Source of the DNA: Pirellulaceae bacterium
GTDB taxonomy: Bacteria > Planctomycetota > Planctomycetia > Pirellulales > Pirellulaceae
Assembly: GCA_018402565.1 (NCBI GenBank)
Contig: JAGYIQ010000001.1
Coordinates: 682,001 to 746,000 of the forward strand
Direction of reading: 5' to 3'
DNA length: 64,000 nt
A program made the translations under genes and the position numbers. A model generated the notes under the pieces. That model did not search any database. It was not told where the DNA came from and was given only the letters and a program-made list of their open reading frames with translations. This document shows positions 25,632 to 34,820 of this stretch, piece after piece. Each line of letters starts with the position of its first letter. Position 1 is the stretch's first letter.

Positions 25632-26822
25632 TTAACCCGCGGCACGCAGGGCGGCGGGCTGATGCCAAGCGTTCTGCAGTGCAGCAACTACCCGTCGCTG
25701 TTCGCTCATGGTCAATCCCGGGAACACGGGCAAGGACAGCACTTCGCGACAGGCCTGTTCGGTGTGCGGCAGGGACCCTTCCGAGTAGCCCAAGGAGGCA
25801 AAACAGCGTTGCTGGCTGAGTGGCGTGGGGTAGTAGATCGCCGCGCCAATCTTGCGTTCGGCCAAAGCGGCTTTGACTTCATCGCGACGTCCGTCGGGCA
25901 CGCGGATGGTGAACTGATTCCAAACGTGATAACAGTCCGTAGGTTCGGTCGGCAGGATCAGATCGCGATCGAGTTGTGCTTCGGCGAACAATTGGCGGTA
26001 ACGTTCGGCGTTCTCGCGGCGTTGCTGGGCGATCTCGTCCAACTGCCGGCACTTGACCCACAGTGCGGCGGCTTGCAACGAGTCCAGCCGACTGTTGATC
26101 CCGACATATTCGTGGCGGTACGTTTCGGTCATGCCATGATTGGCAAACACACGCAGCTTGCGAGCCAATTCATCGTCGTTGGTGGTCATGAAACCGCCGT
26201 CGCCAAAACCGCCCAAGTTCTTCGACGGGTAAAAGCTGAAGCAGCCCATGTCGCCGATGGCGCCGACGAGTTGATCTTGGTACCGAGCTCCAATCGATTG
26301 GGCACAGTCCTCGATCAGCCACAAGTCTTGTTGCTCGCAGATCTCCCGGTAGGCACTCATGTCGCACGACAGACCGAACAGGTGCACGGGGATAATGGCC
26401 TTGGTGTGGTTGTTGATCAGCGAGCGGACATGGGTCGGATCCATGTTGAAGGTCACGGGATCGATGTCCGCGAATACCGGCGTGGCGCCCAGTCGCCAGA
26501 CGGCGCTGGCCGTGGCGAAGAACGTGAAGGCCGGCACAATCACCTCGTCGCCGGGTTCGACTTCCGCGGCCATCAGTGCCAAAACCAACGCATCGCTACC
26601 GGAGGCACAGGCGATCACGTGCTTCACTTGGCAGACTTCCGCCAAGCGAGCTTCCAGATTCTTGACATGCGGGCCGCCAATGAAGCCACCTTGATCGTAA
26701 ATTTCGGTCCAAAGTTGCAACACTTCATCCCGAATGGCGACGTTGCTGCGATTGATGTCCAATAGCGGGACAGGGCTGGTGGCGTTGGTATCGAACGAGA
26801 AGGCGGGGTTGATCGAGTTCAT
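25632..26822 (-). CDS. DegT/DnrJ/EryC1/StrS family aminotransferase
   Basis: This 396-residue pyridoxal-phosphate enzyme of the sugar aminotransferase family transfers an amino group to a keto-sugar nucleotide. Hallmarks are ACASGSDALVLAL (about 71-83), the cofactor aspartate in EDCAQSIGA (about 171-179) and the Schiff-base Lys201 in FYPSKNLGGFGDGG. The start at 26822 gives the normal family length; an open frame continues 67 codons further but lacks the family pattern. It lies 110 bases upstream of galE on the same strand. The exact sugar cannot be told from sequence. Confidence 0.92.
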   Translation of the reverse strand: MNSINPAFSFDTNATSPVPLLDINRSNVAIRDEVLQLWTEIYDQGGFIGGPHVKNLEARLAEVCQVKHVIACASGSDALVLALMAAEVEPGDEVIVPAFTFFATASAVWRLGATPVFADIDPVTFNMDPTHVRSLINNHTKAIIPVHLFGLSCDMSAYREICEQQDLWLIEDCAQSIGARYQDQLVGAIGDMGCFSFYPSKNLGGFGDGGFMTTNDDELARKLRVFANHGMTETYRHEYVGINSRLDSLQAAALWVKCRQLDEIAQQRRENAERYRQLFAEAQLDRDLILPTEPTDCYHVWNQFTIRVPDGRRDEVKAALAERKIGAAIYYPTPLSQQRCFASLGYSEGSLPHTEQACREVLSLPVFPGLTMSEQRRVVAALQNAWHQPAALRAAG

Positions 26823-27043
26823 GGGTTCGTCTTGCCTCCGTGCAAAACATGAGTAGGTCCGACGGAGCCCGTGGCGAGGGCACCGCAACCCGAACCAAGC
26901 GGCTATTCCGTCCAAGCGGCAAATCCGTTCGCCGCCGGGCTCCTTGGTCCGAGCGACTCCTACGGTACGCCGCCTCGAAAATTCGGTCAAGAGAATCTGA
27001 GTGACATTTTGCCCCACCACCAACGAGGGTCATACGCGAGGGC

Positions 27044-29347
27044 TTAGTGCCATTGGCGGTAGCTGGCGCGACGGATGGGAACGTTGGGCAGGGATTCGAG
27101 GAAAATGCGGCCGTAGAACTTGGTCAAGATGCGGGAATCGAGTACGACGACCTGGCCGTGATCGTGAGCCGAGCGAATCAGCCGGCCAAAACCTTGCTTG
27201 AACTTGATGACGGCCTCAGGCAGTTGGTACTCCGTGAAGGGATTGCCGCCGGCCTGGCGAATGGCATCCAGTCGGGCTTCCAGTAACGGATGGTCGGGGA
27301 CACTGAACGGCAGTTTGGGGATCATGACATGGGTCAAGGCGGAGCCGGGGACGTCGACGCCCTGCCAGAAACTGTCGGTCCCCAACAGCACGCCTTTGGG
27401 ATTGGCGCGGAAGTCTTCCACCAAGCGACTGCGCGGAATGCCGTCGGCCTGCGAATACAGCAGCAGGCCACGTTGTCGCAGCCACGGCTCCAGTTGCCGC
27501 TGCATGCGAGTCAGAGCGGCGTAGGAGGTAAACAGAATGAACGTGTGTCCCGCGTGGCGATCGATCCAATAGCGAGCGGCCTGTAGGCAGGCCTGATCGT
27601 AAGCGGCCCCCGCATCGGGCGGGGGCAGGTCGGGGGTAATAATCAGTTCGGCCTGGTCGGGATAACTGAAGGGACTACCAAGCTTCAATGGCCGGTACAT
27701 TTGCACGCCGATGCGGGACGTAAAAAAATTAAAACCCGCGCGATTGGAATCGCCGTCGTATTCGGGCAATTCGTCGCCCTGGGGCAGCCGCTCACCGCCC
27801 GTTGCCAACGTGGCAGAGGTCATGACCACGGACGGCGTCCGCGCGAACAGGATCCGTCGTAGGACGCGGCCGACATCGATCGGAGCCGCCATCAAGGCGA
27901 TCAACCACCCGCTGCGGCGCCGACGAGTCTCCAACCAGTAGACCCAACTTTCATCGCTCTGGTCGCACCAGTTGTCCAAACGCAGCGCCAAGTTGGCGAG
28001 CCCTTCCGCGGCCGATTGGAAGTTCTTCTGATTGCCAGGCTCCTGACTCTGTTCGGCGATCTGCAGCAATTGCTGGCTGAGATGCTTCAAGGGCTTGGAG
28101 AGTCGGTTGGGGACAATGTTGGCCGACCGCACTCGGAGGCAGCCGGCTTGCAGATCGTCCCACGCAGTCAGGTTCGCGTCCTCCGACATGGCAGCCGGCG
28201 CGGGAGCGGCCGCCGGCGAGCGACCACCTCCCGCCGACTTGGATGGCTGATGTTCACGGTACCAATCCAGACAGGTCTCGAAAAAGCTATCCGCCATGGA
28301 TTGAATTCGGAGCACCTCTTGCTGCAGGTTCACCAAGTCATGCTCGACCAACAGCCCTTTCTGGCTGCGTGAGTTGTAGAGGCGATTGAGCCGGTAGGAG
28401 ATCTGCCCGCTGGTGACCCCCAGTCCCAGATGATCGGCGGCCACCGCCTCCATGGTATGGGCCTCGTCCAGGATCACGGCATCGTAATCCGGCAGCACAT
28501 TCGCGCCGTCTTCGCGGAGGGCCAAATCGGTGAAAAACAGGGCGTGGTTGACGACCAACACCTGAGCTTGGGCCGCTCGGCGTCGGGCCTGGAAGTAGAA
28601 ACACTTTTCATGAGTCGGACATTTCCGCCCCAGACAATTGCTCGCGTCGCTGGCGACTTCATCCCACACCGCCGCCGAGGGCTTGAAGGAGAGGTCGGCC
28701 AACGAGCCATCTGACGTGGTCTGGGCCCAGGTACGAATCTTGCCCAACTCCATCAAGTCGGACTGGGTTTCGAACAGACCAACCGAGCGACCAAGCGCTT
28801 GCTCCAGTCGTCGGAGACTGATGTAATTGCCGCGTCCCTTGACCAATACCGCCGAGAACTCTCGCGGCAATATGCTGTTGAGGAACGGCAGGTCCTTGCT
28901 CATCAGCTGCTCTTGCAGGCTGATCGTATGCGTCGAGATAACGACTCGACCGTGCCGTTCGGCCTCCCGCTTGGGACTCTCCGCTTGGCGAAACTCAGTG
29001 TCCGTGATGGCCAAGATGGCGGGGACCAGATAGCCGAAGCTCTTGCCGACCCCGGTCCCGGCCTCGACGACCAAGTGCTCCTCTTCCATGATGGCCGCTT
29101 GGACCGCAGCGGCCATCTTGAGCTGCTGCGGGCGGCTCTCATACTGGGTGAGACGACGAGCGATCAGGCCAGCATCCCCCAGAACCGCGTCCACATCCAA
29201 CCCATCGGGCTCGTTGATACGCGACAGATCGGGAAAATCCGGATCATCGGGGTGGTGGGCATCGTCCAAGGTCAGGTTCGTTCGGATGGGGCGCCCAGAA
29301 ACGGAGCAACCAGGGAGTTGTTTGCGGGGGAAAAGCCGGTCCGACAA
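27044..29347 (-). CDS. dinG: DinG/XPD-like ATP-dependent DNA helicase
   Basis: This 767-residue superfamily 2 helicase unwinds structured DNA in a 5'-3' sense in this family. Walker A is at AGTGVGKS (about 96-103) and the DEAH box in ILDEAHTMEAV (about 295). Three cysteines with DinG spacing (C-x4-C-x5-C, CLGRKCPTHEKC) precede it, but the usual first iron-sulfur cysteine near KGRGNY is replaced (YISLRRL). The C-terminal helicase domain holds FILFTSYAAL and GRLIRSAHDHG. The start is a TTG at 29347 and is uncertain: no ATG lies in the first 75 codons. Length and layout fit DinG/YoaA. Confidence 0.88.
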   Translation of the reverse strand: MSDRLFPRKQLPGCSVSGRPIRTNLTLDDAHHPDDPDFPDLSRINEPDGLDVDAVLGDAGLIARRLTQYESRPQQLKMAAAVQAAIMEEEHLVVEAGTGVGKSFGYLVPAILAITDTEFRQAESPKREAERHGRVVISTHTISLQEQLMSKDLPFLNSILPREFSAVLVKGRGNYISLRRLEQALGRSVGLFETQSDLMELGKIRTWAQTTSDGSLADLSFKPSAAVWDEVASDASNCLGRKCPTHEKCFYFQARRRAAQAQVLVVNHALFFTDLALREDGANVLPDYDAVILDEAHTMEAVAADHLGLGVTSGQISYRLNRLYNSRSQKGLLVEHDLVNLQQEVLRIQSMADSFFETCLDWYREHQPSKSAGGGRSPAAAPAPAAMSEDANLTAWDDLQAGCLRVRSANIVPNRLSKPLKHLSQQLLQIAEQSQEPGNQKNFQSAAEGLANLALRLDNWCDQSDESWVYWLETRRRRSGWLIALMAAPIDVGRVLRRILFARTPSVVMTSATLATGGERLPQGDELPEYDGDSNRAGFNFFTSRIGVQMYRPLKLGSPFSYPDQAELIITPDLPPPDAGAAYDQACLQAARYWIDRHAGHTFILFTSYAALTRMQRQLEPWLRQRGLLLYSQADGIPRSRLVEDFRANPKGVLLGTDSFWQGVDVPGSALTHVMIPKLPFSVPDHPLLEARLDAIRQAGGNPFTEYQLPEAVIKFKQGFGRLIRSAHDHGQVVVLDSRILTKFYGRIFLESLPNVPIRRASYRQWH

Positions 29348-29556
29348 GTCCGGCAGGTCTCACATGATACCTGTCAGTATCGCCAGATCGCAAGCCGCAG
29401 TACTGGTCCTGTGCCTGACCGGGCTGACGGGGTTATGCTCCTTGCCGGGGTGCGGGGTTAACGTAGTGGGAATCGTCGTGATTCAGATTCCTGACACCCT
29501 AAGCTCAAGAACGGGAACGGCAATGACACAAGCGGCAGGCAACGGCGGCGGCAGCA

Positions 29557-30372
29557 ATGGCGGCGGCGGCAGAGCCACAGAATCCTGGAACAGATCCCGC
29601 GTCGACTGGGACCGGGCCCTGGCGCGTGGCATTGGTCACCGGCAGCGGCCGACAGCGATTGGGCAACCATATCGCTCGAGGCTTGGCGGCGGACGGCCAT
29701 CGCGTCGCCGTCCATTATAACCGTTCGTCGGAAGCAGCAATGGAATTGGTGGCCGAACTGCGGGCGGCGGGCGGAACCGCCGAGGCCTTTCAAGCAGACA
29801 TTCGCTCGGTGGCCAACATCGAGCGGTTGATCGCCAGTGTGGTCGATAAGTGGGGGCGGTTGGACGTCTTGGTCAATACAGCCAGCGTCTGGAAGCCCAT
29901 CGCCTTGGAGTCGATCACCGAGCAGGACCTGCAGGACCAATTCGACGTGGACTTGAAGGGGACGTTTTTTTGTAGTCAATTGGCCGGGTTGCAAATGGTG
30001 CGGCAACCGGAAGGTGGGGCAATCGTCAACTTTGGCGATTGGGCACTCGAGCGTCCCTACCCGCAGCACTCGGCTTATTTCGCCATCAAGGGAGCGATCC
30101 CCAGTCTCACGCGGACATTGGCGCGGGAGTTGGCCGAGCGGAACCCGCGGGTACGGGTCAACTGCGTGTTGCCGGGCCCAGTGCTCCTGCCGCCGCAGAC
30201 AGACGCAGAAGAACAAGCGGTGCTGCTGCGCTCGACGCTGGTTCGGCAAGTTGATCGACCGGACTCGATTGTCCGAGCGGTGCGGTACCTGGTTAGTGAC
30301 GACTTTATCACGGGAGTCTGCTTGCCGGTGGACGGCGGGCGGACCATATACGCGGCAGGTGAAGACCGCTGA
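29557..30372 (+). CDS. Short-chain dehydrogenase/reductase, pteridine-reductase-like
   Basis: This 271-residue classical SDR has the cofactor motif VALVTGSGRQRLG (about 24-36) and an NTAS motif near 107. The active site reads FGDWALERPYPQHSAYFAIK. The Asp in place of the usual Ser, with the YxxxK pair, is the arrangement of pteridine reductases and related NADPH enzymes, so reduction of a pteridine or similar ring is plausible (inference). An in-frame stop at 29524 leaves the ATG at 29557 as the first start; no Shine-Dalgarno is clear. It is directly followed by the next gene without a gap, opening a four-gene plus-strand run. Confidence 0.88.
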   Translation: MAAAAEPQNPGTDPASTGTGPWRVALVTGSGRQRLGNHIARGLAADGHRVAVHYNRSSEAAMELVAELRAAGGTAEAFQADIRSVANIERLIASVVDKWGRLDVLVNTASVWKPIALESITEQDLQDQFDVDLKGTFFCSQLAGLQMVRQPEGGAIVNFGDWALERPYPQHSAYFAIKGAIPSLTRTLARELAERNPRVRVNCVLPGPVLLPPQTDAEEQAVLLRSTLVRQVDRPDSIVRAVRYLVSDDFITGVCLPVDGGRTIYAAGEDR

Positions 30373-31068
30373 TTGGCGGGGAAATTGGAAAGGTTGCTCG
30401 TGGTTGGTCATTGTCTCTCAGTCGCGGTGTTGTTGTTGGTTATCGGCGGGGCGTTGGTGACCAGCAACGTGCGGGAGGCGATCGCCCTCCGTGATGCTGG
30501 GAGGCAACCCTCCCTGCCATCGTCGATTGAACCCCCGGCCAACGCGCCGGCAAACGCGCCGGCCAACGCCCCAGCCAACGCCCCGGCCCCGAACGCCGAG
30601 CCGGCCCAGAACGGCACGGCGGCAGGCACAGCGGCAGGCACAGCGGCAGGCTTGGCGGCAGGTGCGGCGTCAAAAGATGATCCGGCAGCGGACGAGTCGT
30701 CGAAGCCACAGATCGATCCGCCGGCGGGCGAGGGGACCGGTGTGGTCAACCAGATTCCGCGAGTACGCGTGGCGGCGATTGTGATGCCGCTGGGGGTGGG
30801 CTTTCTCTTGCTAGTGGCCGGAATCTTGGCTTGGGCGACCGGTTCGGCCCCAGCGGCACAGGTCGCCGCGACCCTGGCGGGAGTTGCGGGTGTTTTGATG
30901 TTTTTATTGGGTTTGGAATACATCGGCAGTCTGGTAAACTGGGGAGCAGACTCGCTGGGTGGTTCGGTGGCTGCCCTATTCGCGAGTGGCTTGGCCTGCG
31001 TCAGCTTGCCGTTACGGCTGTGGTGGTTCCGCGAAGATGTCAGCGACAGAGACGACGACAACAACTGA
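30373..31068 (+). CDS. Multi-pass membrane protein with Ala/Pro/Asn repeats
   Basis: This protein of up to 231 residues begins with a hydrophobic segment (about 9-29). An extracytoplasmic low-complexity loop follows, made of ANAP tetrapeptide repeats and TAAG repeats (about 55-100). Three more membrane segments occupy about 130-200, before an acidic tail (SDRDDDNN). I recognise no family. The TTG at 30373 abuts the stop codon of the SDR gene; a GTG at 30400 is an alternative start. The 3' end overlaps the next gene by 32 bases, so it belongs to the same transcript. Confidence 0.65.
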   Translation: MAGKLERLLVVGHCLSVAVLLLVIGGALVTSNVREAIALRDAGRQPSLPSSIEPPANAPANAPANAPANAPAPNAEPAQNGTAAGTAAGTAAGLAAGAASKDDPAADESSKPQIDPPAGEGTGVVNQIPRVRVAAIVMPLGVGFLLLVAGILAWATGSAPAAQVAATLAGVAGVLMFLLGLEYIGSLVNWGADSLGGSVAALFASGLACVSLPLRLWWFREDVSDRDDDNN

Positions 31069-32287
31069 ATTGGGGTGCCGCGGCGGAAATGACGTCGCGG
31101 GTGCGTCTGTGTCGGGGGCGTCGGTCGACAGCCAGCCCCGCCGCGAGATTCAGCCATTTTACATCGGGCCGATTCTGATCGACCCGCCGATCCTGCAGGC
31201 CCCGATGGCGGGCTTCACGAATTATGCGTATCGGCAAATTGTCCGCGAGTACGGCGGAGCGGGTTTGTTGGCCACCGAGATGGTGCATGCCACCGGAATG
31301 GCCTGGAAGCATGAGCAGCGGGCGGAGCACCCCGATCGATTGTGGGGTGTCCCTGAGGAAGCTCGGCCGCTGGCGGTCCAGATCTGGGACAACGACCCCG
31401 ACGTGATGGCCGCCGTGGGCCGACGCTTGGTCCACGAGTACGGCGTGAGCATTGTGGACATCAACTTCGGCTGCCCCGTCAAGCGAGTCACGGAGAACGC
31501 CAAGAGTGGGTCGTACCTGTTATCGGTCCCCGATCGTATGGGGCGAATCATTGAACGCTTGGTGGAGGCTTGTGCACCGACCCCCGTGACCGCCAAGATT
31601 CGCCTGGGGTGTTCACCGGCCAACATCAACGCGAATCAGATTGCCCAGGTGGTCGAGAATGCGGGAGCCGCGGCTTTGACCGTACATGGTCGCACGGCGG
31701 CAGACATGTACCGCGGCCAAGCGAATTGGGAACGCATCGCGGAGATCAAATCGTATTTGCGGCGGATTCCCTTGATTGGCAATGGGGACTTAAAGACACC
31801 GGCAGCAGTCGTGGCGGCTTTCCAAAACTATCCAGTCGATGGAGTGATGATCGCCCGAGCGTCGTTGGGTCGGCCGTGGTTGTTTCACCAAGTGGCCTGC
31901 GCGATCCGCGGCTTGCCAGTGCCGCCGGATCCGGATCTGGAGCAGCAGCGGGCCTGTCTGTTGCACCACTACGATCTGATCCAACAGCGGTTCGGTGAGC
32001 CGAAAGCGTCGATCCTGATGCGAAAGTACGCCTGTTGTTACGCCCAGGGCATGCCGGGGGCGAGAGAGTTCCGCAGCCGCGTGGCCAAGATCAACGACGC
32101 CAATGAGTTTTTCGCAGTGGTCGAGCATTACTTTCCACGCGAGGGTCAGTACGCCGCTGACGAAGCGGAGGAGATGGCCATGGAGGACGGATCGAGTCAT
32201 GCCTGCGACGGGCCCGATGCTCACGCCGTCGATTGTCAGACTTCGGCCAATCAACATGGCGACCGTCGTGACGGCGGTGACGCGTGA
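31037..32287 (+). CDS. dus: tRNA-dihydrouridine synthase (DusB-like)
   Basis: This 416-residue flavoenzyme reduces uridine to dihydrouridine in tRNA D-loops. The N-terminal 45 residues are Thr/Gly-rich and unlike the family. The TIM barrel starts at LQAPMAGFTN, carries the catalytic cysteine in INFGCPVKR (Cys146), the K-R-L-G-C segment (AKIRLG), HGRTAADMYRG and IGNGDL. The C-terminal helical domain is present, followed by an acidic tail. The ATG at 31037 overlaps the preceding gene; a start further upstream only reads through that gene. The last four bases overlap the next gene's GTG. Confidence 0.93.
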   Translation: MSATETTTTTELGCRGGNDVAGASVSGASVDSQPRREIQPFYIGPILIDPPILQAPMAGFTNYAYRQIVREYGGAGLLATEMVHATGMAWKHEQRAEHPDRLWGVPEEARPLAVQIWDNDPDVMAAVGRRLVHEYGVSIVDINFGCPVKRVTENAKSGSYLLSVPDRMGRIIERLVEACAPTPVTAKIRLGCSPANINANQIAQVVENAGAAALTVHGRTAADMYRGQANWERIAEIKSYLRRIPLIGNGDLKTPAAVVAAFQNYPVDGVMIARASLGRPWLFHQVACAIRGLPVPPDPDLEQQRACLLHHYDLIQQRFGEPKASILMRKYACCYAQGMPGAREFRSRVAKINDANEFFAVVEHYFPREGQYAADEAEEMAMEDGSSHACDGPDAHAVDCQTSANQHGDRRDGGDA

Positions 32288-33306
32288 CGGCACAAGCGAG
32301 CAAAGGTCTGAGCGCTTGGAGGAGGACTGGTCACGTCCTGTTTTGGTTGGCCTGGCTCGGGTTGCTGGGTGCCACGGTCATCTGCGGCTTGGCACCGTTT
32401 GCTTATCAGGCCGACTTGGTCAGCAATTTTCGCTGGCCGTTTTTCTGGTTGGGTGTTGGCTTGCTCATCGTGTCGACCCTGGTCCGTCGACCGCGGTGGC
32501 TCTTGCTGAGTCTCGTCGTGCTGACCCCTCACGCGATGCACGTGTTGCCCTATTACTTTCCGCCGCGCTGGCTGACGTCTGGGTTGGAGTATCGTGCTCC
32601 CACGGACGCTGCTTTGCCAAGGCTCTCCGCCACTGATCGATTTCGCTTGGTGAACTTGAACTTATTGTATTCGAACAGGCAACACCAAGCGGTTTTGGAT
32701 TGGGTTCAAGAAGTGTCGCCCGACGTTCTGGTCGTTCACGAGTGCACCGATGGATGGTTCCCGGCATTGGTTGACGGCTTGCGAGCAACACACCCTTATC
32801 ACTCGGGGGACGTCTTCCCAACTTGGACCGGTACACGAGTCTTCTCGCGTTTCCCTCTGCGGATGGCCCGCAAGTTGGAGTCGTTCCGAGACGTGCCATT
32901 GGCCGATTCGTGCCTGGCCGTCACTCTGGATTGGGGCGGACGCTCGTTGATCGTCATCGCGGATCATCCGCCGTCGCCGACCAATCGCCAGCGGTTCGAA
33001 CGAAGAAATCAACGACTGGTCGATTTGGAGCAGATTGGTGTTATGACAAGTATCCCTTGGATCATCGCGGGCGACTTCAACTGTTCGTCGGGATCGCCCT
33101 ACTTTATCTCGCGGCCGGAGTTGCATGACACGCGGTGGGGATTCGGTTGGCAACCTTCTTGGCCCACCTGGGCACCGTCGTTTCTGCGAGTGCCGATCGA
33201 CCACATTTTTGTCAGTTCGAATTGGCGGGTTATCGACCGCCGTTTGGGGCCGATGGTGGGCTCGGATCATTTACCCGTGTTGGTCGACTTGCAGTGGTCG
33301 GAGTGA
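32284..33306 (+). CDS. Membrane-anchored endonuclease/exonuclease/phosphatase family protein
   Basis: This 340-residue protein has three N-terminal hydrophobic segments (about 15-90), then an EEP-fold domain with HECTDGWF (about 155-162), AGDFNCS (about 264-270), IDHIFVSS and GSDHLPV (about 320-330), the metal and phosphate residues of this superfamily. Such proteins cleave phosphodiesters in nucleic acids or lipids; the membrane anchor suggests an exported or membrane substrate (inference). It starts with GTG, sharing four bases with the dus stop. Its last 77 bases overlap tail to tail with fhcB. Confidence 0.88.
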   Translation: MTAQASKGLSAWRRTGHVLFWLAWLGLLGATVICGLAPFAYQADLVSNFRWPFFWLGVGLLIVSTLVRRPRWLLLSLVVLTPHAMHVLPYYFPPRWLTSGLEYRAPTDAALPRLSATDRFRLVNLNLLYSNRQHQAVLDWVQEVSPDVLVVHECTDGWFPALVDGLRATHPYHSGDVFPTWTGTRVFSRFPLRMARKLESFRDVPLADSCLAVTLDWGGRSLIVIADHPPSPTNRQRFERRNQRLVDLEQIGVMTSIPWIIAGDFNCSSGSPYFISRPELHDTRWGFGWQPSWPTWAPSFLRVPIDHIFVSSNWRVIDRRLGPMVGSDHLPVLVDLQWSE

Positions 33307-34759
33307 CCAGTCGCTCCCACAGTTGCTGCAGCAAGTGGGCTTGGCAATTGACGGCCCCACCGGGTGGCAGGCGATGCGGCAACCACACGCCGTCGGGTCG
33401 ACCGACAATGGCACAAGGAGCATCGTCGGCCAAAGAACCCGCGGTGCCAATGAAGCGAGCCGGGGCGCCGAGAACGGGTTGCCGGCCCAGCTCCCAGACG
33501 GGGTGCGTTTGGCTCCACTCCCGCAGTCGCTGGTAGGCAGCCGACCATGCTGACGCGGTGTCTCTCGGGGGAGCAACTGCGTCGAGCCGGGCCGAATCTT
33601 CGGAGGCCTCTGTATCAATGGGTGGATGGCCGTCGCCCAGCAAGACGACCAGATCGACTTCGTCGCGATTGAGGGACGTCTCCCAGTGATAAGCCAAGGC
33701 ATCGTAACGCGGTTGGCCGGTAGAGAAATCGACAGCCATCGGGTAACCCGTCCGCCAGGTCAACACCGCTTGAGCGACGTGGCCCTGATCCGCGGAACTG
33801 GGGAAGGGCACGGCCACACAGCGTCGGACCGTGTTCTGGGAAGCCACCCATTGCTGGAGGCATTGGTAGGCCACCGCCACAGCTGCTGGGTCTGCGGCCG
33901 GAAGCACCGGATCCTCGCCAGCGACCAACCCGGCCTCTGGTGCGCTGGACGCCGTGTCTTGTGCGTCCGTCAACGACGAGACCCGCAGTTGGCCGACGAC
34001 CACGGCGATGTACGTGGCCTGCTGCATGGCTGCCAGGAGCGGTTGCCAAGCCGCGGGCAGGGAGTCGATCGCGGCGGGACTCTCGCTCGTGGCTCGGGCC
34101 AAGGCCTCGAAGGTGAACGGGTCGTGATCCTCCAGACGGATAAACTGTTCGGCGGCGAGGGACTCCCAAGCAGCGGGGTCGGGCGCTCGATCCAAAACGA
34201 ACACTTGTCGGCGGTCGGGCCGCACAAAATGCCCCTCGGCCAGGTCGCCATAGCGTTGCCGGAAGCGCGGGGCGTCGTGGGGCTGGCAGCGCCAATAGAT
34301 GATCAAGTCGGCCCGATTCTTGACCTCGCCCCAGGTCGCTGAAACATCGCCCCCCTGCTGGAATGCCAAGGTTTTGCCGCGGGCGGCGGTCGAGAGGAAT
34401 GGATCGATGCGGCCGCGACAGAGATCGGCCACGGCCACGGCCCAGCGGTGCGTGTCGACGTCGCTGTGATGCAGGCCCGTAAACAATGGGCAGCGAGCTC
34501 GTCGCAAGGCGGCCACCAAGGCGTCCACGCTCGCCTCGTCGTTCGCCGCTGGCGAGGACTGACGTTGTGCCTGAAAATAAGCTTGGCCCCGCGAGCAGGC
34601 GTTGAGGAAGATAGCGGGTTGGCCGGGTTGCGTGCGAATGTCGTCACACCAGCAGCCGCAGCCGCCACAAACCAACGTAGAAGCGTCGGATAAGGACTCG
34701 ACCGAGCCGGACAGAGTCGGACGGCCAGGCGAGCTGTCGGAGGTCGCGGCATCAATCAT
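33230..34759 (-). CDS. fhcB: Formylmethanofuran dehydrogenase subunit B (C1-transfer complex)
   Basis: This 509-residue protein resembles subunit B of the formyltransferase/hydrolase complex, part of the tetrahydromethanopterin-linked C1 oxidation route that planctomycetes share with methylotrophs and methanogens. The N-terminus has VCGGCGCWCDDI (about 31-42), the family's cysteine motif. ATWGEVKNRADLIIYWRCQP (about 155-174) matches the conserved core. No fhcA, fhcC or fhcD is present in this window, so the complex must be encoded elsewhere. The ATG at 34759 is used; the longer open frame upstream is only the shadow of the neighbouring gene. Downstream it overlaps the EEP gene convergently. 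Confidence 0.85.
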   Translation of the reverse strand: MIDAATSDSSPGRPTLSGSVESLSDASTLVCGGCGCWCDDIRTQPGQPAIFLNACSRGQAYFQAQRQSSPAANDEASVDALVAALRRARCPLFTGLHHSDVDTHRWAVAVADLCRGRIDPFLSTAARGKTLAFQQGGDVSATWGEVKNRADLIIYWRCQPHDAPRFRQRYGDLAEGHFVRPDRRQVFVLDRAPDPAAWESLAAEQFIRLEDHDPFTFEALARATSESPAAIDSLPAAWQPLLAAMQQATYIAVVVGQLRVSSLTDAQDTASSAPEAGLVAGEDPVLPAADPAAVAVAYQCLQQWVASQNTVRRCVAVPFPSSADQGHVAQAVLTWRTGYPMAVDFSTGQPRYDALAYHWETSLNRDEVDLVVLLGDGHPPIDTEASEDSARLDAVAPPRDTASAWSAAYQRLREWSQTHPVWELGRQPVLGAPARFIGTAGSLADDAPCAIVGRPDGVWLPHRLPPGGAVNCQAHLLQQLWERLVTPTTASRPTRVNDPSPPSAPNGGR

Positions 34760-34820
34760 GGGCGAGTCGATTTCTCGAGGCTTGCAACGGACGGTTCGGG
34801 CGCGGCCAACGGCTGGACGA

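Noticed and set aside
29364..29720. Possible lipoprotein-like frame (CLTGLTGLCSLPGC near its start)
   Set aside because: It overlaps the SDR gene by more than 160 bases in another frame and turns into Arg/Gly-rich sequence typical of a shadow.
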